From contig NZ_AP022563.1 in the NCBI RefSeq assembly GCF_010726645.1, positions 5,022,001 to 5,086,000 of the forward strand: a stretch of 64,000 bases of DNA. Direction: 5' to 3'. Within the stretch, counting starts at the first letter, position 1; every line of letters starts with the position of its first letter. The translations under genes and the position numbers were made by a program. Below are positions 53,405 to 61,999 of this stretch, piece by piece. The notes beneath the pieces were generated by a model, which was not told where the DNA came from, made no database searches, and saw only the letters and a list, made by a program, of their open reading frames with translations. The stretch is from Mycolicibacterium duvalii (lineage in GTDB: Bacteria > Actinomycetota > Actinomycetes > Mycobacteriales > Mycobacteriaceae).

Positions 53405-54184
53405 ATGATGAGCCGTATGGATCTGCTGACCGCCCGCGGCGGTACCGGCCGACCGCTGGTCCTGGTGCACGGGCTGATGGGGCGCGGGTCCACCTGGTCG
53501 CGTCAACTGCCGTGGCTGACGCGACTGGGGCGGGTGTTCACCTACGACGCGCCGTGGCACCGGGGCCGGGAGGTGCGCGACGACCACCCCGTCAGCACCG
53601 AGCGGTTCGTCGAGGATCTGCGGAACGCGGTGACCGGCCTGGGGGAGCCGGCGATCATGATCGGCCACTCGATGGGGGCGCTGCATTCCTGGTGCCTGGC
53701 GGCCGCGCACCCCGAGCTGGTCGACGCCGTCGTCGTCGAGGACATGGCGCCGGATTTCCGCGGCCGTACCACCGGGCCGTGGGAGCCGTGGCTGCACGCG
53801 CTGCCGGTCGAGTTCAGCACGGCCGAGCAGGTGTACCAGGAGTTCGGCCCGGTCGCCGGCCGGTACTTCCTGGAGGCTTTCGACCGCACCGCCACGGGCT
53901 GGCGGCTGCACGGCGACACCGGAAAGTGGATCGAGATCGCCGCACAGTGGGGTGTGCGCGACTACTGGGCGCAGTGGCAGTCGGTGACGGCGCCGACGCT
54001 GCTGCTCGAGGCCGGCAACTCGGTGGCCCCGCCCGGACAGATGTCGACGATGGCGCAGCAGGCCGGGCCGCGGGCGACCTATGTCCGGGTGCCCGACGCG
54101 GGCCATCTGATCCACGACGACGCTCCGGAGAAATACCGGCAGGCCGTCGAAGCGTTCCTCTCCACGTCCGCCCGTCGCGCGTGA
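53405..54184 (+). CDS. Alpha/beta hydrolase (Rv3591c-like), 259 aa
   Basis: This is a soluble hydrolase. 'LVLVHGLMGRGSTWS' is the oxyanion region, the nucleophile Ser is in 'MIGHSMGALHS', and the His is in 'DAGHLIHDD'. The acid position reads 'LLLEAGNSV', so Glu may replace Asp. The substrate is unknown. Several in-frame ATGs (53393, 53405, 53408) are possible starts. The gap to divergent mhuD is 39 bp. The terminal 'STSARRA' is basic. Confidence 0.87.
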   Translation: MMSRMDLLTARGGTGRPLVLVHGLMGRGSTWSRQLPWLTRLGRVFTYDAPWHRGREVRDDHPVSTERFVEDLRNAVTGLGEPAIMIGHSMGALHSWCLAAAHPELVDAVVVEDMAPDFRGRTTGPWEPWLHALPVEFSTAEQVYQEFGPVAGRYFLEAFDRTATGWRLHGDTGKWIEIAAQWGVRDYWAQWQSVTAPTLLLEAGNSVAPPGQMSTMAQQAGPRATYVRVPDAGHLIHDDAPEKYRQAVEAFLSTSARRA

Positions 54185-54220
54185 GGAAAAAAATCAGGTG
54201 GCAGCAAGGCCCGTTGTCGA

Positions 54221-54235
54221 TAAAGTTCCGCCATG
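54221..54235 (+). promoter_or_regulatory. TANNNT -10 box for the GlxA-type regulator (leaderless)
   Basis: TAAAGT (54221-54226) is 12 bases before the ATG at 54233; no ribosome site. Confidence 0.45.
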
Positions 54236-55213
54236 GCGATAAGCACCGTCTCGGCGCTGGTGCTCGATGACGTCGCGATGTTCGAGTTCGGCGTCATCTG
54301 CGAGGTGTTCGGCATCGACCGGTCCGCCGACCGAGTGCCGAACTTCGACTTCAAGGTGTGCGGACCCGAACCGGGCCGGCCGCTGCGGACTTCGGTGCGG
54401 GCGACCCTGACCCCCGACCACGGCTTCGCCGACCTGATCGGCGCCGACCTGGTGGCGATCCCGGCGATCGGCTCCGACGACTACGACCCCGCCGCACTCG
54501 ACGCGGTCCGCCGGGCCGCGGCGTCGGGGTCGACCATCCTGACGGTGTGCTCGGGTGCGTTCGTCGCGGGTGCCGCCGGCCTGCTCGACGGCCGGCCGTG
54601 TACCACCCACTGGATGCACGCCGATGAACTGGCTCGCCGCTTTCCGACCGCCAAGGTCGACCGCAACGTGTTGTTCGTCGACGACGGCAACCTGATCACC
54701 AGCGCCGGCACGGCCGCCGGGATCGACGCATGCCTGCACCTGGTGCGCCGGGAGATGGGCAGCGAGGTCACCAACACCATCGCGCGGCGCATGGTCGTGC
54801 CGCCGCAGCGGGACGGCGGCCAGCGCCAGTACATCGAGCAGCCGATCCCGGCGCGCGGCTCGGATCGTTTCGCGCCGCACCTGGACTGGATCCTGGCCAA
54901 TCTCGACAAGCCGCACTCGGTGACCTCGCTGGCGCGGCGCGCGCACATGTCCAGCCGTACCTTCGCCCGCCGGTTCGTCGAGGAGACGGGCCGCACCCCG
55001 ATGCAGTGGGTGACCGATCAGCGCGTGCTGTTCGCGCGCCGGCTGCTGGAAGGCACGACGCTGGACATCGACCGCATCGCCGAGCGCAGCGGCTTCGGCA
55101 CCGCGACGCTGTTGCGGCACCACTTCCGCCGCGTCGTCGGGGTCACCCCGTCGGATTACCGCCGGCGTTTCGCCGCGGTCACCGCCGAGGCCGAGTGCGC
55201 CGAATCGGCGTGA
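54233..55213 (+). CDS. GlxA-family transcriptional regulator (DJ-1/PfpI plus AraC HTH), 326 aa
   Basis: The N-terminal DJ-1/PfpI-like domain (1-190) has a nucleophile-elbow Cys in 'LTVCSGAFVAGAAGLL' but is probably a sensor. The C-terminal AraC domain (about 215-315) has two helix-turn-helix units, 'SVTSLARRAHMSSRTFARRF' and 'DIDRIAERSGFGTATLLRHH'. Its targets are unknown; relatives control catabolic genes. Its 3' end overlaps the convergent mutY by 58 bp, which is unusually long here. Confidence 0.92.
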   Translation: MAISTVSALVLDDVAMFEFGVICEVFGIDRSADRVPNFDFKVCGPEPGRPLRTSVRATLTPDHGFADLIGADLVAIPAIGSDDYDPAALDAVRRAAASGSTILTVCSGAFVAGAAGLLDGRPCTTHWMHADELARRFPTAKVDRNVLFVDDGNLITSAGTAAGIDACLHLVRREMGSEVTNTIARRMVVPPQRDGGQRQYIEQPIPARGSDRFAPHLDWILANLDKPHSVTSLARRAHMSSRTFARRFVEETGRTPMQWVTDQRVLFARRLLEGTTLDIDRIAERSGFGTATLLRHHFRRVVGVTPSDYRRRFAAVTAEAECAESA

Positions 55214-56082
55214 GCCTCGCCCTCGCCGCACAACGCGAACAGGCCCGCCGGCGTCTGCTCGACCAGCCCGTCGACGAGCAGCGAGTCCAGCGCGCGGTCC
55301 CGCTGGGCGGGGTCGACGGTCCAGGCCAGGTCCAATTGACCCCGCGTGACCGGAGTCGGGCTGCCGCGCAACACATCCAGTAAGCGACCACGGGCCTGGC
55401 GGTCGGTGCCGGCGTAGCGCTGCACCCGTTTCGCCGGCAGCGTTCCCGCCGGGAATCCGGCTGCGCGCCAAGCACAGTGGCTCAACGGGCAGGCGCCGCA
55501 GCGGGGGCTGCGGGCGGTGCACACGGTCGCGCCCAGCTCCATCAGGGCGACCGAGAAGACCGGCGCCGCGCCATGTTCGGGCAACAGCGCCTCGACGTCG
55601 GCGAGGTCGCGCACCGAGGCGGCGCCGGCGTCGGCGCGGCCGTGCACCGCCCGGGCCACCACGCGCCGGACGTTGGTGTCGACCACCGGAACCCGTTGTC
55701 GGTAGGCGAAGCACGCCACCGCGCGCGCGGTGTAGGCCCCGATCCCGGGCAGCGCCAGCAGGGTGTCGACATCGTCGGGCACCACGTCCTCGTGCTCGGC
55801 GGCGATCACCGTCGCGCACTCGTGCAGCCGCTTCGCCCGCCGCGGGTAGCCGAGCTTTCCCCACGCCCGCAACACGTCGGCGGCGCCGGCCGCGGCGGTC
55901 GCCGACGGAGTCGGCCACCGGGTCACCCAGTCGCGCCAGATCGGCTCGACCCTCGACACCGGCGTCTGCTGCAGCATGAACTCGCTGACCATGATCTGCC
56001 ACGCCGACACCCCCGGACGCCGCCACGGCAGATCTCGCTGGGCCCGCGCATACCAACGGATCAGCTGGTCGGGATCGATCAT
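55156..56082 (-). CDS. mutY: A/G-specific adenine DNA glycosylase, 308 aa
   Basis: This enzyme removes A paired with 8-oxoG. HhH 'LPGIGAYTARAVACF', the catalytic Glu in 'VSEFMLQQTPV', the catalytic Asp in 'VPVVDTNVRRV', and an iron-sulfur motif C-X6-C-X2-C-X5-C ('CTARSPRCGACPLSHC') are all intact. At 308 residues it has no full NUDIX-like C-terminal domain, as in other mycobacteria. ATG 56082 gives the usual 'MIDPDQLIRWYARAQRDLPW' start. It is divergent from canB with a 28-bp gap. Confidence 0.95.
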   Translation of the reverse strand: MIDPDQLIRWYARAQRDLPWRRPGVSAWQIMVSEFMLQQTPVSRVEPIWRDWVTRWPTPSATAAAGAADVLRAWGKLGYPRRAKRLHECATVIAAEHEDVVPDDVDTLLALPGIGAYTARAVACFAYRQRVPVVDTNVRRVVARAVHGRADAGAASVRDLADVEALLPEHGAAPVFSVALMELGATVCTARSPRCGACPLSHCAWRAAGFPAGTLPAKRVQRYAGTDRQARGRLLDVLRGSPTPVTRGQLDLAWTVDPAQRDRALDSLLVDGLVEQTPAGLFALCGEGEAHADSAHSASAVTAAKRRR

Positions 56083-56110
56083 CGGGTCTCGCTGGTGCAC
56101 AATGACGACC

Positions 56111-56731
56111 ATGCCGAACACCAGCCCACTGACCGCCTGGAAAGCACTCAAAGAGGGTAACGAGCGCTTCGTGGCCGGCAAGGCCGAGCATCCCAGTCAG
56201 AGCATCGAGCACCGGGCGAGCCTGGCCGCAGCGCAGAAACCGACCGCGGTCGTGTTCGGCTGCGCCGACAGTCGCGTCGCCGCGGAGATCATCTTCGACC
56301 AGGGCCTGGGCGACATGTTCGTGGTGCGCACGGCCGGCCACGTCATCGACAGCGCGGTGCTCGGTTCCATCGAGTACGCCGTGGCCATTCTCGACGTCCC
56401 GTTGATCGTGGTGCTCGGCCACGACAGCTGCGGCGCCGTCGGGGCGACGATCTCGGCGCTCGACGACGGCGCCGTGCCCGACGGGTACATCCGTGACGTG
56501 GTCGAACGCGTGACACCGTCGATCCTGATGGGCCGCCGGGACGGGTTGTCCCGGGTCGACGAGTTCGAGGCCCGCCACGTCACCGAGACTGGCAAACAGC
56601 TTTTGAGCCGGTCGACGGTCATCAATGAAGCCGTCGCCGCCGGCAACCTCGCGATCGCCGGCCTGACCTACCACCTGTCCGACGGGCAGGTGGTGCTGCG
56701 CGACCACATCGGCGACATCGGCGAGGACTGA
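56111..56731 (+). CDS. canB: Beta-class carbonic anhydrase, 206 aa
   Basis: This enzyme interconverts CO2 and bicarbonate. Zinc ligands are Cys in 'VFGCADSRVA' and His/Cys in 'VLGHDSCGAVGA', and the Asp-Arg dyad is in the first motif. The sequence closely follows M. tuberculosis Rv3588c as recalled, so ATG 56111 ('MPNTSPLTAWKALKEG') is preferred; ATG 56102 is three codons upstream. It is divergent from mutY. Confidence 0.95.
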   Translation: MPNTSPLTAWKALKEGNERFVAGKAEHPSQSIEHRASLAAAQKPTAVVFGCADSRVAAEIIFDQGLGDMFVVRTAGHVIDSAVLGSIEYAVAILDVPLIVVLGHDSCGAVGATISALDDGAVPDGYIRDVVERVTPSILMGRRDGLSRVDEFEARHVTETGKQLLSRSTVINEAVAAGNLAIAGLTYHLSDGQVVLRDHIGDIGED

Positions 56732-56785
56732 CACCTCGGCGGCGACACGCCGGTCAGCCTCGGACAACGCGGCGCGACCTGGCTT

Positions 56786-56800
56786 TACCGTGGTCTCGTG
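56786..56800 (+). promoter_or_regulatory. TANNNT -10 box for the Rv3587c-like gene (leaderless)
   Basis: TACCGT (56786-56791) is 12 bases before the GTG at 56798, with no ribosome site. Confidence 0.5.
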
Positions 56801-57565
56801 CTGGATCTAGAACCGCAGGGCCCGCTGCCCACCCAGATCTACTGGCGGCGCAGGGCGCTGGCGCTCGGCGTCGCGGTGCTCGTCATCGGGATCATCGCTG
56901 CGGTCATCGCGGTCGTCGTGTCGAACAGCACCAGCAACGAGCAGCCCACCGCCAACGAGGCACCCGCGCCCAACGGCGAGGTCGCCCCGCCGCCCCTGCC
57001 GGGGCAGGATCCCGAGGTCAAGTCGCCGATCCAGCCGCCCGCGCAGCAGGCGCCGCCACCCACGCCGACTCCGACGGCGGCCGTGGTGCCCCCGCCGATC
57101 CTCAAGGAGGGCGACGACTGCCCCGACTCCACGCTGGCGGTCAAGGGCATCACCAACGAGCCGCAGTACGTCGTCGGCGATCAGCCGAAGTTCACGATGG
57201 TCGTCACCAACATCGGCCTGGTGGCCTGCAAGCGTGACGTCGGGGCCGCGGTGCTGGCCGCCTACGTCTACTCGCTGGACAACCAGCGGCTGTGGAGCAA
57301 CCTGGACTGCGCACCGTCCAACGAGACGCTGATCAAGACCTTCCAGCCGGGTGAGCAGGTCACCACCGAGGTGACCTGGACCGGCATGAGCTCGGCGCCG
57401 AACTGCCCGCTGCCGCGCCAGCCGATCGGTGCGGGCACCTACAACCTCGTCGTCCAGCTCGGCAACCTTCGATCGGCCACGGTGCCGTTCACGCTGGCCG
57501 ACGGCGCGGTGGTGCCCCCTGCCGACGGCACGCCGCACCTGCCGGTGCCGGGCCCGGTCGGCTGA
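56798..57565 (+). CDS. Exported membrane-anchored protein (Rv3587c-like), 255 aa
   Basis: One N-terminal helix (about residues 20-44) anchors the protein, followed by a Pro/Ala/Gln-rich linker (about 45-105) and a compact outer domain. The domain has an Ig-like feel ('YVVGDQPKFTMVVTNIG', 'VTTEVTWTGMSSAPNCP') with four cysteines that could form disulfides. No enzyme motif is seen. It is a conserved mycobacterial envelope protein of unknown function. Its stop codon is 1 bp from the stop of convergent disA. Confidence 0.83.
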   Translation: MLDLEPQGPLPTQIYWRRRALALGVAVLVIGIIAAVIAVVVSNSTSNEQPTANEAPAPNGEVAPPPLPGQDPEVKSPIQPPAQQAPPPTPTPTAAVVPPPILKEGDDCPDSTLAVKGITNEPQYVVGDQPKFTMVVTNIGLVACKRDVGAAVLAAYVYSLDNQRLWSNLDCAPSNETLIKTFQPGEQVTTEVTWTGMSSAPNCPLPRQPIGAGTYNLVVQLGNLRSATVPFTLADGAVVPPADGTPHLPVPGPVG

Positions 57566-57566
57566 G

Positions 57567-58688
57567 TCAGGCGAGCCGGTCGGCGATCGTCGATTCGGCC
57601 AGCTGCGACAACCCCTCGCGGATGTGGCGCGCCCACATCGAGCCGATGCCCTCCACTGACTGCAGATCGCTGGCGCTGGCGGCCAGCAGACCCTGCAGCG
57701 ACCCGAAACTACGGACGAGCAGGTCGACGTGGGCGAACTGCAGCCGCGGGATGCCCGCCATCGCCCGGTAGCCGCGGGAGCTCATCGCCGAATCCTGGGC
57801 CTCGGCCGTCGACGGATAACCGAAAACCCTTGCCAGCACCGTGAAGTCGAGCAACTCGTTGTCCGAGAGCGTGTCCAGCTCCTCCAGCGTGGCGCTGACC
57901 TGGGCGGCCGTCGGGGGGTCGGGGTTGGCGTGGTAGTCGCGCACGATCAGTTCACGGTCGGTCTCGTTGTCGCCCACGAGCTCGTCGAGCTGCAGTTTGA
58001 GCTGGCGCCCGTCGGTGCCGAGCTCGACGACATGCGCGTCGATCTCGAGGCTGATGCGGCGCACCATCTCGAGGCGCTGGACGACGGTCATCACGTCGCG
58101 CAGCGTCACGAAGTCCTCGATCTCGGCGGTGGAGAGCTGCCGGCTCACCTCGTCTAGCCGGGTCTTGTAGCGCTCCAGCGTGCCGATGGTCTGGTTGGCG
58201 CGCGACAGGATGGTGGCCGAGTCGGGCACCACGTGGCGCTCACCGGCGACGTAGACGGTGACGATGCTCATCGAGTGGCTGACCGAGATCACCGGATAAC
58301 CGGTCTGGATGGCGGTGCGCTCGGCGGAGCGGTGCCGGGTGCCGGACTCCTCGGTGGGAATGGACGGATCGGGCACCAGTTGCACGTTGGCCCGCAGGAT
58401 CCGGCTGCCGTCGCTGCTCAGCACGACCGCGCCGTCCATCTTGGACAGCTCGCGCAACCGCGTCGGCGCGTAGCGCACGTCCAGCTCGAAGCCGCCGTCG
58501 CAGATCGCTTCCACGCTGTCGTCGTAGCCGATCACTATCAGCGCACCCGTTCGGCCGCGCAGGATGCGTTCCAGGCCGTCGCGCAGCGGTGTTCCGGGCG
58601 CCAGCCTGGCGATCGTCTCCCGCAGCGTGGGCCGGGTCATCGGCACGACCGTGCGCGCCGTGCGGCTCGCCGACGATTTCACGGCCAT
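57567..58688 (-). CDS. disA: DNA integrity scanning diadenylate cyclase DisA, 373 aa
   Basis: This enzyme makes c-di-AMP and responds to branched DNA. The DAC domain (1-160) has 'KMDGAVVLSSDG' (DGA) and 'ESGTRHRSAERTA' (RHR). A helical spine and a C-terminal HhH domain ('LQSVEGIGSMWARHIREGL') follow. ATG 58688 with GGAGAG upstream gives a 15-20 residue N-terminal extension compared with M. tuberculosis DisA. It lies 43 bp after radA on the same strand, a pair with known functional contact. Confidence 0.95.
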   Translation of the reverse strand: MAVKSSASRTARTVVPMTRPTLRETIARLAPGTPLRDGLERILRGRTGALIVIGYDDSVEAICDGGFELDVRYAPTRLRELSKMDGAVVLSSDGSRILRANVQLVPDPSIPTEESGTRHRSAERTAIQTGYPVISVSHSMSIVTVYVAGERHVVPDSATILSRANQTIGTLERYKTRLDEVSRQLSTAEIEDFVTLRDVMTVVQRLEMVRRISLEIDAHVVELGTDGRQLKLQLDELVGDNETDRELIVRDYHANPDPPTAAQVSATLEELDTLSDNELLDFTVLARVFGYPSTAEAQDSAMSSRGYRAMAGIPRLQFAHVDLLVRSFGSLQGLLAASASDLQSVEGIGSMWARHIREGLSQLAESTIADRLA

Positions 58689-58731
58689 GTTCTCTCCACG
58701 ATCTGCTCGGGCCGGCCGGGCCCGGCCCCTC

Positions 58732-60120
58732 TCAGCTCGCGTCATTCTGGCCGATCCGGCGCAGTGCCTGCAATGCCGAGGTGATGTCGTCGGCGGCGAC
58801 GGTACGCAGTCCGGCCGGCGCGGCGGCCACCCCGGCCGGCACGATCGCGGTGGTGAACCCCAGCCGGGCCGCCTCGGCGAGCCGCCGGTCCATCCCGGTC
58901 ACCCGGCGCAGATCGCCGGCCAGGCCGACCTCGCCGATCGCGACCGCGGTGGCCGGCAGCGGCAGATCGATGTAGGCCGAAGCGATCGACAGTGCGACGG
59001 CGAGATCGGAGGACGAGTCGGTCAGTCGCATCCCGCCCACGGTGGACAAGTAGATGTCGTTGGTACCCACGGGCAGCCGCGCGCGTTTCTCCAGCACCGC
59101 GGTGATCATCGCCGCCCGCGACGAGTCGATCCCGCTGACCGCCCGGCGCGGGGTGCCGCTGGCGGGCGCGCCGATCAGTGCCTGCACCTCACCGATCATC
59201 GGGCGCTTGCCGTCGAGGGTGACCGTGACCGCGGTGCCGGACACCGCTTTGGGCCGCTGGTCGAGGAACAGCCCCGAAGGATCCGACACGCACTCGATCC
59301 CGTTGTCGTGCAACAGGAAACACCCGACCTCGTCGGCGGCGCCGAACCGGTTCTTGACGCCGCGCACCATCCGCAGCGCCGAGGCGCGGTCGCCTTCGAA
59401 GTGCAGCACCACGTCCACCAGATGTTCCAACGACCGTGGACCGGCGATCGCACCGTCCTTGGTGACGTGGCCGACCAGCAGCATCGCCACGCCCGTCGTC
59501 TTGGCGGTCATGGTCAGCGCCGTGGTGACCGCACGCACCTGGGTGACGCCGCCGGTGACGCCGTCGACCTCGGTGGTGGACAGGGTCTGCACCGAGTCCA
59601 CCACCACCAGCGACGGCCGCACCACGTCGATGTGGCCCAGCGCGGTCTGCAGATCGGCCTCGGCGGCCAGATAAACCTCGTCGTGCGTGCAGCCGGTGCG
59701 CTCGGCCCGCAACCGGATCTGTCCCGCGGACTCCTCGCCGGACAGGTACAGCGCCCGACGGCCGGACCTCGCCCAGCGGTGCGCGACCTCCAGCAGCAGC
59801 GTCGATTTTCCGACCCCCGGATCCCCGGCCAGCAGGGTCACCGAGCCGGGCACCACCCCGCCGCCGAGGACGCGGTCGAGCTCACTGATGCCGGTGGCGA
59901 AGTGACGCGTGCGGCCCGGGTCGATGGAGCTGATCGGCACCGCCGGCGACGCCGGGGCCACGGCGCGCCGGGTGGCGGTCCCGCCGATCGCGGTCAGCGC
60001 GACTTCGTCGACGGTGCCCCAGGTGCCGCACTCCGGGCACCGGCCCACCCACTTGGGCGTGACGTGGTGACACTCGGAGCAGCGGTGCTGCGAACGAACT
60101 TTCGAATTGGCCCGGACCAC
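58732..60120 (-). CDS. radA: DNA repair protein RadA, 462 aa
   Basis: This is a RecA-like ATPase that promotes branch migration. The N-terminal zinc finger 'CSECHHVTPKWVGRCPEC' is intact, as are Walker A 'LLAGDPGVGKSTLLLE', the RadA motif 'KNRFGAADE' and the C-terminal Lon-protease-like domain. GTG 60120 is used. RadA is known to bind DisA and reduce its c-di-AMP output in other bacteria, which fits the adjacency. lpqE lies 58 bp upstream on the same strand. Confidence 0.96.
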   Translation of the reverse strand: MVRANSKVRSQHRCSECHHVTPKWVGRCPECGTWGTVDEVALTAIGGTATRRAVAPASPAVPISSIDPGRTRHFATGISELDRVLGGGVVPGSVTLLAGDPGVGKSTLLLEVAHRWARSGRRALYLSGEESAGQIRLRAERTGCTHDEVYLAAEADLQTALGHIDVVRPSLVVVDSVQTLSTTEVDGVTGGVTQVRAVTTALTMTAKTTGVAMLLVGHVTKDGAIAGPRSLEHLVDVVLHFEGDRASALRMVRGVKNRFGAADEVGCFLLHDNGIECVSDPSGLFLDQRPKAVSGTAVTVTLDGKRPMIGEVQALIGAPASGTPRRAVSGIDSSRAAMITAVLEKRARLPVGTNDIYLSTVGGMRLTDSSSDLAVALSIASAYIDLPLPATAVAIGEVGLAGDLRRVTGMDRRLAEAARLGFTTAIVPAGVAAAPAGLRTVAADDITSALQALRRIGQNDAS

Positions 60121-60178
60121 CTGCTGACCGTAACCGGCGGCGCCGACAGATCAGGTCAGGCGCGGCCCGGGAGGGGGG

Positions 60179-60757
60179 TCAGTGGCCCCCGGGTGCCCCG
60201 GTGCCGGCCTCGAAGTCGCGCCGCGGCGCCTCCCCGGCCGAGATCGGTACGGCCACCACGGCGGCGCCGGCCCGCTCGAACGTGAAGGTGAAGTCGTAGG
60301 TCAGACCATTGGTGATCGGCTTGTTCAACGAGACGGTCGCCTCGGCGGTCTCGGCGGGTTCGACCGCTTCCAGCGGGGTCGGCTGACCATCCGGGGTGCC
60401 GACGACCAGTGCGCCGCCCGCGGGCACCTCCTTGTTGCCGGTTACCTCGACATCGCCGATGTCGGTGGACACCGACACCAGCCTGTCGGGGGTGTCGGTG
60501 GACTGGTTGGTGACCACGAAGACCAGCTCCACGTCACGGCCGGCCTGAATCGCGGCACTGGTCTGGGTGGCGAAGATGTGCACGTTGCGCAGGGCGATCT
60601 CGCCGAGCGTGGCGTTGACCCCGTTGATCGCCGCCTCCTGGGTGGCGGTCTGCGAGACCTGGCCCGCGCCGCAGCCGCTGAGGGCCGCCGAGAGCACCAC
60701 ACCGCCCGCGGCAAGCGCGGCGACGGACCGGCCTGCAAAACTGGTGCGCCGTTTCAT
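60179..60757 (-). CDS. lpqE: Conserved mycobacterial lipoprotein LpqE, 192 aa
   Basis: The lipobox 'VLSAALSGCGAG' gives a lipidated Cys at about residue 29. The mature domain has beta-rich segments ('VELVFVVTNQSTDTPDRLV', 'TNGLTYDFTFTFERAG') resembling copper-chaperone-like folds of unknown role. It closely follows M. tuberculosis LpqE as recalled. ATG 60757 is chosen; GTG 60766 is three codons upstream. It is divergent from carD across a 252-bp gap, in which I see only -10-like TAACAT boxes. Confidence 0.88.
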   Translation of the reverse strand: MKRRTSFAGRSVAALAAGGVVLSAALSGCGAGQVSQTATQEAAINGVNATLGEIALRNVHIFATQTSAAIQAGRDVELVFVVTNQSTDTPDRLVSVSTDIGDVEVTGNKEVPAGGALVVGTPDGQPTPLEAVEPAETAEATVSLNKPITNGLTYDFTFTFERAGAAVVAVPISAGEAPRRDFEAGTGAPGGH

Positions 60758-60977
60758 GGGGATCACTGTCGAAAGGCCTCCTGCTCAGCCGACAAGGCGA
60801 CTCGCGTGCCGGTTGCTTTGGTTCGACTATGCAGAGTAGTAGGTGCCGATTCCCAGCGGTAGCGCAGGGCCGAAGCCGGGTGCGCCTTGCACGGATTCGG
60901 CGGTGTGTCAACCCCTAACATCGCTCGACTGTGCCCCTGACCTGCATCGTTGATCCGCCCCCGGCAGCGGCGCGTGT

Positions 60978-60983
60978 TAACAT
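60978..60983 (+). promoter_or_regulatory. -10 box (TAACAT) of carD
   Basis: TAACAT fits TANNNT and would start transcription near 60990, leaving a 20-base leader with a GAAAGGGG ribosome site. A second TAACATCG occurs at about 60916. Confidence 0.5.
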
Positions 60984-61009
60984 CGAGGGGTGAAAGGGGC
61001 TCGAAACTG

Positions 61010-61498
61010 ATGATTTTCAAGGTCGGAGACACCGTTGTCTATCCACACCACGGTGCTGCGTTGATCGAGGCGATCGAAACCCGGACCATTAAAGGCGAGC
61101 AGAAGGAATACCTCGTCTTGAAGGTTGCGCAGGGCGATCTCACCGTTCGGGTACCTGCCGACAACGCGGAATACGTCGGCGTCCGTGACGTGGTCGGGCA
61201 GGAGGGTCTCGACAAGGTTTTCCAGGTGCTGCGGGCACCCCACACCGAGGAGCCGACCAACTGGTCGCGCCGGTACAAGGCCAACCTCGAGAAGCTGGCC
61301 TCAGGTGATGTGAACAAGGTTGCCGAGGTCGTGCGCGACCTGTGGCGGCGGGACCAGGAGCGCGGCCTGTCCGCCGGTGAGAAGCGGATGCTCGCCAAGG
61401 CCCGCCAGATTCTGGTCGGTGAACTCGCGCTGGCCGAGAACACCGACGACGCCAAGGCCTCGACCATTCTCGACGAGGTTCTGGCCGCCGCATCCTGA
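61010..61498 (+). CDS. carD: RNA polymerase-binding transcription factor CarD, 162 aa
   Basis: This is a global regulator that stabilises the open promoter complex at rRNA and many other promoters. The N-terminal Tudor-like domain that binds the RNA polymerase beta subunit (1-55, 'FKVGDTVVYPHHGAALIE') and the C-terminal helical DNA-binding domain (about 75-160, with the Trp of 'TNWSRRYK') are present. The length equals the M. tuberculosis protein. ATG 61010 follows a purine-rich site. ispF starts 2 bp after its stop; ispD, expected in between, is absent. Confidence 0.97.
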   Translation: MIFKVGDTVVYPHHGAALIEAIETRTIKGEQKEYLVLKVAQGDLTVRVPADNAEYVGVRDVVGQEGLDKVFQVLRAPHTEEPTNWSRRYKANLEKLASGDVNKVAEVVRDLWRRDQERGLSAGEKRMLAKARQILVGELALAENTDDAKASTILDEVLAAAS

Positions 61499-61500
61499 CC

Positions 61501-61974
61501 GTGCTGCCCAGAATCGGGCTGGGCACCGATGTCCACCCGATCGAAGCCGGTCGACCGTGCTGGCTGCTCGGTCTGCTTTTCGACGGTGCAGACGGCTGCG
61601 CCGGACATTCCGACGGAGACGTCGCGGCGCACGCATTGTGTGACGCCCTTCTGGCTGCGGCCGGGCTGGGCGACATCGGCGACGTCTTCGGGACGGATCA
61701 ACCGCAGTGGCGTGGCGTGAGCGGAGCCGACATGCTTCGCCACGTGCACGCCCTGCTCACCGACCGCGGGTTCCGGGTCGGCAATGCCTCGGTCCAGGTC
61801 ATCGGCAACCGACCCAAGATCGGTCCGCGGCGCGCCGAGGCGCAGGAACTGCTCTCCGGACTGGTGGGCGCACCGGTATCGGTGTCGGCGACCACCACCG
61901 ACGGTCTCGGCCTGACCGGGCGCGGCGAGGGATTGGCCGCGATCGCCACGGCACTGGTCATCGCCGCGCAATAG
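61501..61974 (+). CDS. ispF: 2-C-methyl-D-erythritol 2,4-cyclodiphosphate synthase, 157 aa
   Basis: This is the MEP-pathway enzyme for isoprenoids. Metal ligands Asp and His are in 'GLGTDVHPIEAG' and the third His is in 'AGHSDGDVAAHALCDAL'; 'SATTTDGLGLTGRGEG' is the C-terminal signature. GTG 61501 is 2 bp after the carD stop and has no strong ribosome site of its own, so it may depend on translation of carD. In M. tuberculosis ispD sits directly upstream; here it is missing. Confidence 0.95.
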   Translation: MLPRIGLGTDVHPIEAGRPCWLLGLLFDGADGCAGHSDGDVAAHALCDALLAAAGLGDIGDVFGTDQPQWRGVSGADMLRHVHALLTDRGFRVGNASVQVIGNRPKIGPRRAEAQELLSGLVGAPVSVSATTTDGLGLTGRGEGLAAIATALVIAAQ

Positions 61975-61980
61975 TGTCGG

Positions 61981-61999
61981 TAAGCTGGCACGTCGTGAC
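61981..61999 (+). promoter_or_regulatory. cysS leaderless promoter, 19 bases shared with lysS
   Basis: TAAGCT (61981-61986) is 14 bases before the GTG at 61995. The 19-mer TAAGCTGGCACGTCGTGAC is identical at lysS (45165-45183), in the same position relative to the start codon. Confidence 0.55.

Noticed and set aside
54194..56767. Open frame of 857 codons antisense to several genes
   Set aside because: It crosses glxA, mutY and canB in a frame with no domain; each of those genes has clear family motifs.
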